63,624 nt of DNA. Origin: a virus. The notes under the pieces were generated by a model that was not told the origin of the DNA, made no database searches, and worked only from the letters and a program-made list of their open reading frames with translations. A program made the translations under genes and the position numbers. The DNA lies in the IMG/VR virus record IMGVR_UViG_3300046167_000634, positions 1 through 63,624 of that record. One strand, written 5' to 3'. Shown piece after piece: positions 38,254 to 47,921 of the stretch (position 1 is the first letter of the stretch; each line of letters opens with the position of its first letter).

Positions 38254-40351
38254 AATACCTAGTTATCCCTTAATAGGGTCACTTTCCAATGATGATCTAC
38301 TTGTTATTGACGATGTTTCCCAGCAGTACGCTACTAAGAGTGTAGAGCTGCAGTCATTAAAGGGATATTTTAATACAGGACAGGCTACAACTACGTATGT
38401 TGATGATAAAGTAGTATCTGGAGCGGCGTTTGATACCAATACGGGAGTTTTAACATTGACTAGAACAGATGGTGTAGACGTTACACGAGGTTTGGACGGT
38501 AGATATGCGTTGACAACTGATGTGTTTAGCGGTAATTATAATGACTTAACAAATAAACCAACAATACCAACAGACAATAGCCAATTAGCAAATGGTGAGG
38601 GGTACACAGATAATTTAGGCATAGTACAATCGCTAACAACTAATAGCTCATCAGGTGCCGCTACTTTAGTTGATGGCGTTTTAAATATACCGCAATACTC
38701 TAGCGGTGGTGGAGGTGGTAGTGGTACTGTAACAAGTATAAGTACGACAGCTCCTATAACGGGTGGCACAATAACAACATCAGGCACAATAGGAATAACA
38801 CAAGCGTCGGCAAGTGGTAGTGGTTATATTTCTTCTACTGACTGGAATACGTTTAACAACAAGCAAAGCACGTCGGAAAAAGGTGCAGCCTCTGGTTATG
38901 CTCCTTTAGACGCTAATGAAAAAGTGCCTGCGGCTAACTTGCCAGATAGTATAGTTGGAGCTGTAGTATATCAAGGCACGTGGAACGCAGACACTGACAC
39001 ACCTGCGCTCCCAACGCCAGCTGCTGGAAACAACGGGCATTATTACATAGTAAGCGATCCTGGCACATACTTAGGAACAACCTATGCTGTAGGTGATTGG
39101 GCTATATCAAATGGTATTGCATGGGAAAAAGTAGATAACACACAAGATGTTAATAGTGTATTCGGACGTCAAGGAAATGTAGTTGCTGATGCTGGTGATT
39201 ATTCTGCTTTTTACGATGCTAACGTGCAGAGCAATTGGAATGATACTGATACTAATAGTGATGCATTTATATTAAATAAGCCAACTACTATAACAACCGA
39301 TCAGGCCAATGCGATAGCCGCTAATAGCAACAAAACATCCTTTCCAGGTTTTGGAACAACACAAGGAACAGCACTAGAAGGAAACACGATTATACCCGCT
39401 GCTTACACAGACGCGGATGTAGATACACACCTTAATAAAACAGCCCAAACACAAGATAACTATGTTTTAAGCCTATCAGGTAACGATTATACCTGGGTGG
39501 CCCAATCTGGGGGCGGTGGCGGTATTGGCGGAAGCGGTATAGATACTCAAATGGCGATATTTGACTCTACATCAACAATAACCTCCACGCAAGCTGTGGC
39601 TGTAAATAGCTCTAGCCAAATAATAATGGACGTGTTGCGTAGTAGTACTTCTTACGCGAATGACACAGCTGCTCAGGCTGGAGGCGTTCCATACGGCGGA
39701 TTATATAGAACTGAAAGCACTGTAAAAATAAACTTGCTTGGAAGCAGCCCAGGCCCAGGCCCAGGTGAAGTAGAAATTGGTAGTTTAATCTGGACCGATG
39801 CAAACTCAACAACATTAGCTAGCTCCGGAGGTACAATACCTATTTTTACAACAAACCAAGAAGCAGACGACGCCCGAAGTACCCGAACGCCGGGAGCTGT
39901 TTATTGGGATTTTGATTCAGCCAACGCCTCAAGAGGTTTGTTTTATAACCGATGGGCTGCCGCTGCTATAACACCTCCAAGTGGTTTTAGATTACCAACT
40001 CGAAATGATTGGAATAATTTACGAGCAGAACTGATAGCACTAGACAGTCTGTCTAATATAACGGCTATAGGTGGTGGAACTAATGCTTTCTGGAACAATA
40101 GTATTCAATCTAATCCTGATTATAATTTATCTGGGTTTGAATCTTTAGGAGCTGGATATGCGGAGTTTTCAGGTATACAATTGAGGTTTTGGGATGACAG
40201 CGAAATGTGGTGGGAATTAGAGGGAGCATCTGCTCCAGTTGGCCAAGCCGGAACAGGATTTTGGGCTAACGGTCCAAATACCGTAATAACCTCCAACAAC
40301 TTTCAATTATTCTGGAGCTTTAATTGTATTAGATTTTGTAAAGACGCGTAA
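38246..40351 (+). CDS. Tail fibre / receptor-binding protein with FISUMP-like C-terminal domain
   Basis: 701 residues. The N-terminus (IGSLSNDDLLVIDDVSQQYA) resembles fibre attachment regions; then SGGGGGSGTVTSISTTAPIT and SSTDWNTFNNKQ are repeated beta-spike motifs of phage fibres. The C-terminal ~130 residues contain GFRLPTRNDWNNLRAELIA and end in FNCIRFCKDA, the pattern of FISUMP domains with a C-type-lectin-like fold. That tip probably determines host recognition. No reverse transcriptase was seen nearby, so diversity generation is not supported. Confidence 0.75.
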   Translation: MPRIPSYPLIGSLSNDDLLVIDDVSQQYATKSVELQSLKGYFNTGQATTTYVDDKVVSGAAFDTNTGVLTLTRTDGVDVTRGLDGRYALTTDVFSGNYNDLTNKPTIPTDNSQLANGEGYTDNLGIVQSLTTNSSSGAATLVDGVLNIPQYSSGGGGGSGTVTSISTTAPITGGTITTSGTIGITQASASGSGYISSTDWNTFNNKQSTSEKGAASGYAPLDANEKVPAANLPDSIVGAVVYQGTWNADTDTPALPTPAAGNNGHYYIVSDPGTYLGTTYAVGDWAISNGIAWEKVDNTQDVNSVFGRQGNVVADAGDYSAFYDANVQSNWNDTDTNSDAFILNKPTTITTDQANAIAANSNKTSFPGFGTTQGTALEGNTIIPAAYTDADVDTHLNKTAQTQDNYVLSLSGNDYTWVAQSGGGGGIGGSGIDTQMAIFDSTSTITSTQAVAVNSSSQIIMDVLRSSTSYANDTAAQAGGVPYGGLYRTESTVKINLLGSSPGPGPGEVEIGSLIWTDANSTTLASSGGTIPIFTTNQEADDARSTRTPGAVYWDFDSANASRGLFYNRWAAAAITPPSGFRLPTRNDWNNLRAELIALDSLSNITAIGGGTNAFWNNSIQSNPDYNLSGFESLGAGYAEFSGIQLRFWDDSEMWWELEGASAPVGQAGTGFWANGPNTVITSNNFQLFWSFNCIRFCKDA

Positions 40352-40366
40352 AATAAAAAAAAATAA

Positions 40367-41228
40367 ATGGCAAGAATAACTAATTTTCCATCATCGGCAG
40401 CACAGCCAGCAGATTTTGTAATTGGATCGAGCCCTACGGGCGGTTCCAAAAAAATGTCTGTAGGAAGCATTGCATCGCTTGTTAGAGATTCAATAAACAC
40501 ATTGAATAACTTTAGCGTTAGTAATTCTGACAATGGGTACACGCTAGCTTGGAGCAATAATACACTATCAATTAATGGGCCAAGTATTGAAGATGCCATA
40601 TTATCTGTAAACGGCGCGGGTCCTGTATCTGTTGTAACATCAGAAAGAAATTCTTTTATTAGCTTAAAATACTCAGGCGCGCGTAATATTATAGATGCAG
40701 CAGGTATTTATAAAGGTAAAACAAGTAATATAAATTTCTTTGTAGAAAACAAGGCAAAGAATGAAGTTAAAAAAATTGGTATTGATAAACTACCATTTAC
40801 AAATAATACAGGCACTGTAACAGCAGTAACCATTGCAGATGAAAACGGCACAGGCAAAACTATTACCGAATCCTGGTACAATAAATATTAAAGGTGGTAA
40901 TGGTATCACGACCAGTATGGTCGGAGCCGACTTAACTATTGAATATCTTGGAAAAGTCGGAGGGACTGTTAACAATGTTATATCTCTGGATGAAACTGTA
41001 CTGTTAACTAACGTATCACCGGACGGAAGCGAAGTAAGTATTCGCCCCGCCAAAGTACCGGTAAGAACTGGTAGATACGACTTTGCCAGCGTAACAGTTG
41101 ATAATTACGGCAGAGTTACAAAGATAGAAGATCAAAAACATATTATAGATGCTTTAGCTGCAAGAATTGAAGCATTGGAATCACAAATACAATCACAAGA
41201 TGAGTCAAGCACTGATACAAGCAACTAA
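40367..41228 (+). CDS. Tail fibre-associated protein with coiled-coil C-terminus (one frame break)
   Basis: The first frame (MARITNFPSSAAQPADFVIG) stops at 40891. Removing one base in TCCTGG near 40873 joins it to the frame ending at 41228 (GTINIKGGNGITTS ... IDALAARIEALESQIQSQDES), giving ~286 residues. Beta-rich body, heptad-like C-terminus. Lies between fibre genes; probably part of the same appendage. Confidence 0.65.
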
Positions 41229-41454
41229 CGCATTTGAAGTAACACCAAGCGATACTGAAGATTTTGCGGGAATAAGCGTACTATATGTGGGCGTGGGCGG
41301 TCACGTAAAAGTTGAAACGCGCGCTGGAAATGATATTACGTTTTACAATATGAATAACGGGCAATTTGTACCGGTTCAAGTACGCAAGGTATATGATACA
41401 GGCACAACAGCAACTAACTTAGTTCGCATGCCCATAAACACGTATTCAAGATAA
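41200..41454 (+). CDS. Spike-base-like small structural protein (84 aa)
   Basis: The start at 41200 gives MSQALIQATNAFEVTPSDTE, with GISVLYVGVGGHVKVETRAG and QVRKVYDTGTTATNLVRM. This matches the RcGTA spike base protein (Rcc01079) type that links fibres to capsid or tail, from memory. It overlaps the end of the preceding fibre-associated gene by 29 bases. Confidence 0.65.
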   Translation: MSQALIQATNAFEVTPSDTEDFAGISVLYVGVGGHVKVETRAGNDITFYNMNNGQFVPVQVRKVYDTGTTATNLVRMPINTYSR

Positions 41455-41455
41455 G

Positions 41456-41671
41456 ATGGCAATCCATAATACAAATACACTTACTATAGATATTAATGAT
41501 CTATATGATCACGGTAGTGTTAATTCTCTTGAAATGATTACGGAGCTTGGCACTGCTGATCCACCAATTGAAATTATAGCAGAAGAAGGCTCATGGCCTC
41601 CTGGTGACCGTTACCCTACAATGATTACAGAAGGTTATAATGATGCATTGCATTACACTAATAGAACATAA
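41456..41671 (+). CDS. Small hypothetical protein (71 aa)
   Basis: Begins MAIHNTNTLTIDINDLYDHG, with an EIIAEEGSWPPGDRYPT section; no family recognised. It sits between the spike-base-like protein and the largest fibre with one- to three-base gaps, so a virion accessory role is likely by context only. Confidence 0.5.
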   Translation: MAIHNTNTLTIDINDLYDHGSVNSLEMITELGTADPPIEIIAEEGSWPPGDRYPTMITEGYNDALHYTNRT

Positions 41672-41674
41672 AAG

Positions 41675-44600
41675 ATGGCAATAAAGTTTTCACAGTTTAA
41701 TTTACGAACAGAATCTACACCAACAATGTATTTAGTTGGGTACGATGGAAATCAGAATATACATATTACAGTTGATAATTTAATAAGTGATATTATAGAC
41801 GGTACTGAAAATACTATTGCAATGTTTGGGCCTGGCGGCAATAAAGTTATTGACTCTATGCTATCTCAAAATGCAGGAGCGACTTTATTAACAGTAGGCG
41901 GCCAATTAAATGTTGACGGTGCTGCCACTTTTGACACGAGTATTACAGTTACCGGAGATAGTACATTAAATGGAAATGTTACATTAGGCAATGCTAGCGA
42001 TGATTTAATAACGCAAACAGGCACATTATATTTACAAGGAATTGTACAGGACACAAACCAAACATCCGGCGCAGAAGATCAAATTTTAGTATCAGATGCT
42101 GGAGGCTTATTAAACTTCCAAGATTTAAGTGCAACACACGTAGAAAGCGCGGAAGTTATTAAAGTACCTGTTAAAAACCTGCAGGGCTCCGGACTTACAA
42201 AGGGCGATCCGGTATATATATCGGGGTCTGTAGGCGAATCAGGTAAGCTTGAAGTAAAACTTGCTGATGCAAGTAATTCAGCTAAAATGCCAGCGGTAGG
42301 GCTTCTTTTTCAAGACTTAGGAATTAATGGCGAAGGCTATGTTGTTATTACAGGTAAGCTTAGAAATTTAACAACCGATCCAATTGATGGCCTAACACCC
42401 TTAGCAAACGATGTTATCTATGTAAAGCCCGGTGGAGTAACAGGCGACGCGCTTACATTAACAAAACCAACAGGAAGTAACCTTATTCAAAATATGGGTA
42501 AGGTTGGTAGAGTTAGCTCCGCTAATAGTGGTAATTTTGTAGTATCATCTATACTTAGAACAAATGATATACCAAACTTAACACCTGGAAAAATATGGGT
42601 TGGATCAACGGGTAATACTATTGAATCTAGTTCTATAACATTTACAGAAGCTACAGGGGCGGTTCAACTAAATGAATATGGTGTAGGTACACATACAGGC
42701 ACAGTTGCAAAAAACCTAGCGGTTGACGCAAGCGGTAATGTAATTGAAACCAGCGGAAATATTATTGATAGCTCAGGAACGGCTAATTATTTACCGCGCT
42801 GGACAGACACTGACACTTTAGGCGACTCTGGTTTTTATCAAGCAAATTTACCTGGTGTCCCCCTAGATAGAGCTATTGGTTTAAACACAACTAAACTTGA
42901 TAGTGTTTTTGGTGAAAGGCCAGATCTGAGAATTGCTTCAAGAGAAATAAATGACCCAGGTGTATTGGATTTGTTTAGACCAGATGGGGACGTACTAGCC
43001 GGTGACAGGGTTGGTGTATTGCAGTATAGCTTAGATGATGACAATCAGTATACCGTAGCACAAATAGAAGTAAAAACAATTGGTGATTCTGGTAGTTACA
43101 ACGGAGGTGGCGGAAAGCTTTACTTTAAAACATCTACAAATGTTACAAGTGCTAACCCAACAGAAAGACTTTCTATAAGTAATACTGAGGCAGATTTTTC
43201 AGTACCTATAAATGTAACAAGCACAAGCCAATCAAGTTTCGCAGGCCAAATAGAAGCCAACTCGTTAGTTGTTAACGACACAGCTTTAATAAGCGATAAA
43301 TTAACAATGGAAGATGATATTGATATGACCAATAATGGTAATATTAAAAATCTTGTAGATCCTGTTGACGCTCAAGATGCAGCTACAAAAAATTATGTAG
43401 ACTCTCAGCCTGGCAGTGGAACAGTAACAGGATCTGGCACCCCAAGAACTTTGACCATGTGGGACACGAATGGGACCGGCATAGAAGATTCTATTGTTTC
43501 TGAATTAGCGAATCGGGTATACGTAGCTGGAAACTTACTAGTAGGGACCAATAATGTCATACCTGGCACTAATGCTTTAACTTCAGGTGATAACAACAAT
43601 GTTTTAGGTAATAGCTCTGTTGCTTTTGGTTCTAATAATGAAGTATCAGGAAATCGTTGTGGTGGATTAGGAGCAAATAACATTGTAGCTGGTGGTCAAG
43701 TTTGGGCAACAGGTGATGGAAATAACGTAGGTATTGACAAGTTAAATGTAGGAGGAAATATTGTAACCTCTGGTTTTAACAACACTGTTAAATCAGGTGG
43801 TTCTTGTGTAGTAGGAACTTCAAATATTTTAACTAACACTACAGAATCTAGCGAAATAAATACAAATTTCGCCCTGGGTTCTTCAAACACTTTAAACGAC
43901 GTAGGTGACGGAATAGTCCTTGGTTTTAACAATACTATAAATAATAATGACAGCTGCGTCTTAGGTAAAAGTAATACTACAAGCGCCATTGATACTTATG
44001 CTATAGGTAAAAGTAACACACTTAGCAGTGAAGATGATTACGCATTCGGGCTTAATAACACAATTAGTGGCAACGCGATAATTGCCATGGCACTTGGGCA
44101 TAATAACGTGTTATCAGGAAGTCAATCTTATGCTTTCGGTAGAAACCTTGAAGACGGCGGTGAAGATAACACCGTTATAATTGGACGTTATAATGCAACG
44201 CCAACCGCAACAGGTAGAATTGTATTTGGAACTGGGTTTTCTCCTACTGGTAGAAAAAACGCAATAGAAATACAGAATGGCACTAGTTCGCAATCTGGGT
44301 TATTATTCCCAGCACTTAGGTTATCTCATTCATACAATAGCGATTCAGATGCTGCAGCAGCTGGTGTAGAAAGAGGAGAGCTTTATAGGTCTAACAATCA
44401 AGTTAGAATAAACCTAGATCAAGCAGAACAAAATGCAAAAAACAATGAAGGGCTTGCATATTTAACGCCACTATTAAAAACAGCTAGCGCTGGCGCTTCT
44501 TCCAGTATTAGCGCAAACTATAATTTAGTTTTAATTAGTTGGTCAGGCGGCAATGGCGTGTATACGTTGAAACTTCCCTCGGCATCTGCCACTACGAATA

Positions 44601-44785
44601 GACTTATAAGAATTACAACAGACGGAACGCTTAGCTCTGGAGCTGGCGATAAAATAAATATTACAGCTGACGGTGGAGGAACTATAGATGGCGCTGCTTC
44701 TTTTCAAATATCAAAATCATACGAAGGTATTGCCGTTTACTCAACAGGATCTGAATGGATTGTAATACAAGCAAAAGCACATTAG
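41675..44785 (+). CDS. Large tail fibre with YadA-head-like repeats
   Basis: 1036 residues. The first ~250 residues contain phage fibre segments; the motif VDPVDAQDAATKNYVDSQPG (~570-590) is nearly the same as in the fibre at the left edge. Residues ~630-860 are repeats of the form N..V.G.NN...G (GDNNNVLGNSSVAFGSNNEV and so on), as in left-handed YadA-type stalk heads. A DNTVIIGRYNATP section with RNAIEIQNG follows, typical of peptidase-G2-like fibre ends. Likely trimeric adhesin. No signal peptide, as expected for a virion protein. Confidence 0.75.
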   Translation: MAIKFSQFNLRTESTPTMYLVGYDGNQNIHITVDNLISDIIDGTENTIAMFGPGGNKVIDSMLSQNAGATLLTVGGQLNVDGAATFDTSITVTGDSTLNGNVTLGNASDDLITQTGTLYLQGIVQDTNQTSGAEDQILVSDAGGLLNFQDLSATHVESAEVIKVPVKNLQGSGLTKGDPVYISGSVGESGKLEVKLADASNSAKMPAVGLLFQDLGINGEGYVVITGKLRNLTTDPIDGLTPLANDVIYVKPGGVTGDALTLTKPTGSNLIQNMGKVGRVSSANSGNFVVSSILRTNDIPNLTPGKIWVGSTGNTIESSSITFTEATGAVQLNEYGVGTHTGTVAKNLAVDASGNVIETSGNIIDSSGTANYLPRWTDTDTLGDSGFYQANLPGVPLDRAIGLNTTKLDSVFGERPDLRIASREINDPGVLDLFRPDGDVLAGDRVGVLQYSLDDDNQYTVAQIEVKTIGDSGSYNGGGGKLYFKTSTNVTSANPTERLSISNTEADFSVPINVTSTSQSSFAGQIEANSLVVNDTALISDKLTMEDDIDMTNNGNIKNLVDPVDAQDAATKNYVDSQPGSGTVTGSGTPRTLTMWDTNGTGIEDSIVSELANRVYVAGNLLVGTNNVIPGTNALTSGDNNNVLGNSSVAFGSNNEVSGNRCGGLGANNIVAGGQVWATGDGNNVGIDKLNVGGNIVTSGFNNTVKSGGSCVVGTSNILTNTTESSEINTNFALGSSNTLNDVGDGIVLGFNNTINNNDSCVLGKSNTTSAIDTYAIGKSNTLSSEDDYAFGLNNTISGNAIIAMALGHNNVLSGSQSYAFGRNLEDGGEDNTVIIGRYNATPTATGRIVFGTGFSPTGRKNAIEIQNGTSSQSGLLFPALRLSHSYNSDSDAAAAGVERGELYRSNNQVRINLDQAEQNAKNNEGLAYLTPLLKTASAGASSSISANYNLVLISWSGGNGVYTLKLPSASATTNRLIRITTDGTLSSGAGDKINITADGGGTIDGAASFQISKSYEGIAVYSTGSEWIVIQAKAH

Positions 44786-44871
44786 TAAAAAACAATAAAA
44801 ACCAGTAATATATATCGTATACCCTGCCCGGGTTAGGGCAACCAATTAATAACATAAAAACCAAAACCAAA

Positions 44872-45153
44872 ATGACTTATTTTTATCACCAAACGTGGAC
44901 ATCACAAAATGATGGAAGCGTATCCGATGAAACCAGAAAACTTTGGGAGCACGTCTCCGATAAAGCTAACTGGCGAATAGTACAACTGCCAAATGGATAT
45001 TACCAGGCCGAATATAACAAAGACGGCAAATGGGTTGATACCACAAGGCGCGAAACCGTAAAAGGCGCAGAGGCTGCAATTGATGCTTCAATTGAACATT
45101 ACAAAAAGAAGCTGGCTTTTGCAAATGGGCCCTGTAGTTGTAAAAACGTTTGA
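44872..45153 (+). CDS. Hypothetical protein upstream of GroEL (93 aa)
   Basis: MTYFYHQTWTSQNDGSVSDE, then WRIVQLPNGYYQAEYNKDGK and a Cys-containing tail. It resembles short phage proteins that recur in Bacteroidota phages; function unknown. Starts after an 86-base gap containing CCCT-N9-AGGG and few other signals, 40 bases before GroEL. Confidence 0.55.
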   Translation: MTYFYHQTWTSQNDGSVSDETRKLWEHVSDKANWRIVQLPNGYYQAEYNKDGKWVDTTRRETVKGAEAAIDASIEHYKKKLAFANGPCSCKNV

Positions 45154-45193
45154 CAAATAAACCAATCAATAATATAATTTAATTTAATCTAAT

Positions 45194-46745
45194 ATGTCTG
45201 ACGCAATCGTTAAGAACTTAAACTTTGGATCGGATGCCCGAGAAAAAGTTTATAGCGGAATAGAAAAACTCACTAAAGCCGTTAGCTCTACATTAGGGGC
45301 TAGCGGACTTAGTGTTATACTGGAAAACGATAAAGGTAATCCGGTAATTACAAAAGACGGTGTAACCGTAGCTAATAATATCTTTTTACGCGACCCTGTT
45401 GAAAATATGGGTGCTACGCTTTTAAAAGACGCAGCGCGGAAAACTGTAAAAGAAGCAGGTGATGGAACAACTACCGCAACAGTACTTGCGCATTCAATTT
45501 TAAAAAGTGCTTATAAAGCATTAGAAACTGATAGCTCTAGAACTTTAAAAGAAGGTATAGCTACAGGGTGTTGAAAAAGTTGTATCGTATTTAGAAAAAG
45601 TTGCAATACCGGTTAACGGTGATATGATTGATCAAGTTGCAACCATATCTGCTAACAATGATAAAGAGCTTGGTAAGCTTATAAGTGATGCATTCAAGTC
45701 TGTGGGCAACACAGGCGTTGTTATAATGCAAGAAACAGATCAACCTGAAACAAGTATAGAGGTTGTAGATGGAGTGCAATACGAGCAGCCATTGAAGTCC
45801 AACCACTTTATAACAAATCAAAATACAGGCGCTGCAGAACTTGAAAACCCATATGTGCTTATTTCGGAATCAACTATACCGAATATTCGTAGGGTTCAAG
45901 CAGTACTGGAGCATGTTATAAAGCATAACAAGTCGCTTCTAATTATTGCAAACGTTGAGCCGCAAGTATTGAATACACTTGCAATGAATAAAATGAAAGG
46001 TAACATAAAAGTAAATGTTATTGATCTTCCAACATATGGTATTACAAAAAAAGAAGTAATGGAAGACCTTTCAATGCTTACAGGCGCTAAGATTATAAAT
46101 GAAGATCTTGGCGATGATATGGACCTAATAGATATTGAGATGCTAGGCACATGCGTAAAAGCCGTAACAAACAACGAAGAAACTGTTTTACAAATAGAAG
46201 GTAGAACAGAAGAAGTTGAAGAAAAAATTAAATCAATACAAGAAGAGTTAGAAAAGCCAATGATGCCAGGTTATATTACAAGGTATGAAAAAAGGCTTGG
46301 AAGACTTTCTGCAAAAGTAGCCGTTGTAAAAGTCGGTGCTAATTCAGAAGTTGAATTAAAAGAAAAGCGCGACCGAGTTGAGGACGCGATATGTGCTACC
46401 AAAGCCGCGATAAAAGAAGGTATAGTACCAGGCGGTGGAATAGCCCTTTTAAATGCCGCGCAAAAAACTAAAGCAAGCGGCAAAGGTGAAGAGGTTCTTT
46501 TAGAATCAATTAAAGCGCCTTTTTATACAATACTGAATAATGCAGGTATTGAAGAATTTGAAGAGCCTAATATCAAAGGCAAAGGGCTGAATGTTGTTAC
46601 AGGGAGTATGGTGAATATGATAAAATCTGGTATCATAGATCCATTGCTTGTTACTAAAAGTGCTCTTCGGAACGCGGCTTCAGTAGCTACAACAATAATA
46701 TCAACAGATTGTGTAATTAATAATGTTAGAGTTGAACAGTTATGA
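45194..46745 (+). CDS. groEL: GroEL-type chaperonin (one frame break)
   Basis: Folds or protects phage proteins in an ATP-dependent barrel. The first 126 residues contain ENDKGNPVITKDGVTVANNI and the nucleotide-binding motif GDGTTTATVLAHSI. The frame closes at 45574; removing one G in ACAGGGTGTTG near 45568 restores ATGVEKVV and the frame to 46745. Further motifs: IEGRTEEVEEKIKSIQEELE, KRLGRLSAKVAVVKVGANSE, VPGGGIALLNAA and GIIDPLLVTKSALRNAASVA. Length ~516, slightly under host GroEL (~545). The break is probably a sequencing insertion. Confidence 0.9.
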
Positions 46746-47002
46746 AAGCAATAGGATATTATTTAATTATAGAAAAAGAAAAACAAGGTACACAAAAAAC
46801 CGAAGGCGGTTTATTGTTAGCCGAAAATGCCCGTGAAGATATAAGATACGCTAAGGGTTGCGTAATATCAGCGGGCAATGATATTGTAGGGATAAATAAC
46901 GGTGATAATATATATTACGATAAACACGCTGGTTACCCTATTGAGTTAGATAACAAAGTTTACCACGTTATCAAAGCGCAAGATGTAGTTATTATATTAT
47001 GA
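46742..47002 (+). CDS. groES: GroES-type co-chaperonin
   Basis: 86 residues in the GroES size range. MKAIGYYLIIEKEKQ is the first strand, then TEGGLLLAENAREDIRYAKG, which fits the mobile loop (GGIVL-like) that caps GroEL, and GDNIYYDKHAGYPIELDNKV with a final strand. It overlaps the end of groEL by 4 bases, so the pair is translated together. Confidence 0.85.
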   Translation: MKAIGYYLIIEKEKQGTQKTEGGLLLAENAREDIRYAKGCVISAGNDIVGINNGDNIYYDKHAGYPIELDNKVYHVIKAQDVVIIL

Positions 47003-47436
47003 AAATAAAAGCTTCTGATCTGCGCGATTCAAAAGTATTGAAGCATTATCGTATAGTACGCCGTTGGGCTTGCAGAAATTACGGTATTAAAGATGCGGAT
47101 TTGGAGCTTTTAATATTTTTAGATTGTCAAGGTTTTTTTAGCAAAACTAATTTTAAAGAAGACACTTATGCATACAGCTGGGATAATAATCGCTTTTCAA
47201 GATTATTAAAAGAAGGTTGGATAGTAGTATGGCGTCACGGCAATAAAAAATTAAGACAAGGAAGTTTGTACAAAGTATCATTAAAAACGACACAGTTATT
47301 AACGCGTATGTATAGAATACTTGCAGGCGAAGAAAATATACCAACAGGTGCCACGCAAAATGTAATTAGAAGCAAAGCGTATGCTGATAGAATGCTTCAG
47401 GTAGCAATTAAAAAAATAAATAACGATAAAAAATAA
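46999..47436 (+). CDS. Winged-helix-like protein (145 aa)
   Basis: LKHYRIVRRWACRNYGIKDA, DLELLIFLDCQGFFSKT, LLKEGWIVVWRHGN and YKVSLKTTQLLTRMYRILAG resemble a MarR-like winged helix layout. I recall such proteins in Bacteroidota phages. It overlaps groES by 4 bases and ends 4 bases before the next gene. DNA-binding function is inferred. Confidence 0.55.
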   Translation: MKIKASDLRDSKVLKHYRIVRRWACRNYGIKDADLELLIFLDCQGFFSKTNFKEDTYAYSWDNNRFSRLLKEGWIVVWRHGNKKLRQGSLYKVSLKTTQLLTRMYRILAGEENIPTGATQNVIRSKAYADRMLQVAIKKINNDKK

Positions 47437-47440
47437 TAAT

Positions 47441-47915
47441 ATGTCTTATAGCAAGTCACCTTTAAATTTTAATTTCAGCTGCTGGTAGAGAATCACAAAG
47501 AATACAAAAACAGGATGTTTATACTGTTAATCAATCCCCACTTACTGAGCCTACAAAACATTATCCCGTATATACTTACGAAAATAATATTATACAAGTA
47601 TACCCCAATTCAGGCAGCGGTAGCATAGGAGTAGGGCCAGGGCCTGTGAGCCCAGGGCCGGGTGATCCTTTTAATTTTCAAATTAATTATTTAGCATTTC
47701 CAGAAGATCCAATCTGGGGATTTGATATTGAGCCTAATTTAGGTAATTATATTTATAATGCAGTAAAGTCAACAGATTTTGAAATTCATCAGTCTGATCA
47801 ACCTTTATTAATAGATAAGATATTAGGGTATGCAGGTGTAATGACTAAAGATCAACTAGCATTGTCTTTAGCCGCGCAAAAAGAACAACAAATAACGGTG
47901 GATAACCAAAAATAA
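47441..47915 (+). CDS. Tail-region protein before ring proteins (one frame break)
   Basis: MSYSKSPLNF begins at 47441. Removing one base near 47473 joins it to ISAAGRESQRIQKQDVYTV and on to SPGPGDPFNFQINYLAFPED and GAMTKDQLALSLAAQ-type C-terminus ending at 47915. About 157 residues. I recall similar proteins with a C-terminal GNYIYNAVKST ... KILGYAG pattern in phages, with no role assigned. It precedes the ring genes by six bases. Confidence 0.6.
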
Positions 47916-47921
47916 TAAAAA

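Noticed and set aside
38246-40351. Possible diversity-generating retroelement acting on the lectin-like fibre tip
   Set aside because: No reverse transcriptase gene or template/variable repeat pair was seen in the window.
44800-44850. CCCT-N9-AGGG as a terminator before the GroEL cluster
   Set aside because: The stem is only four pairs and no T tract follows.
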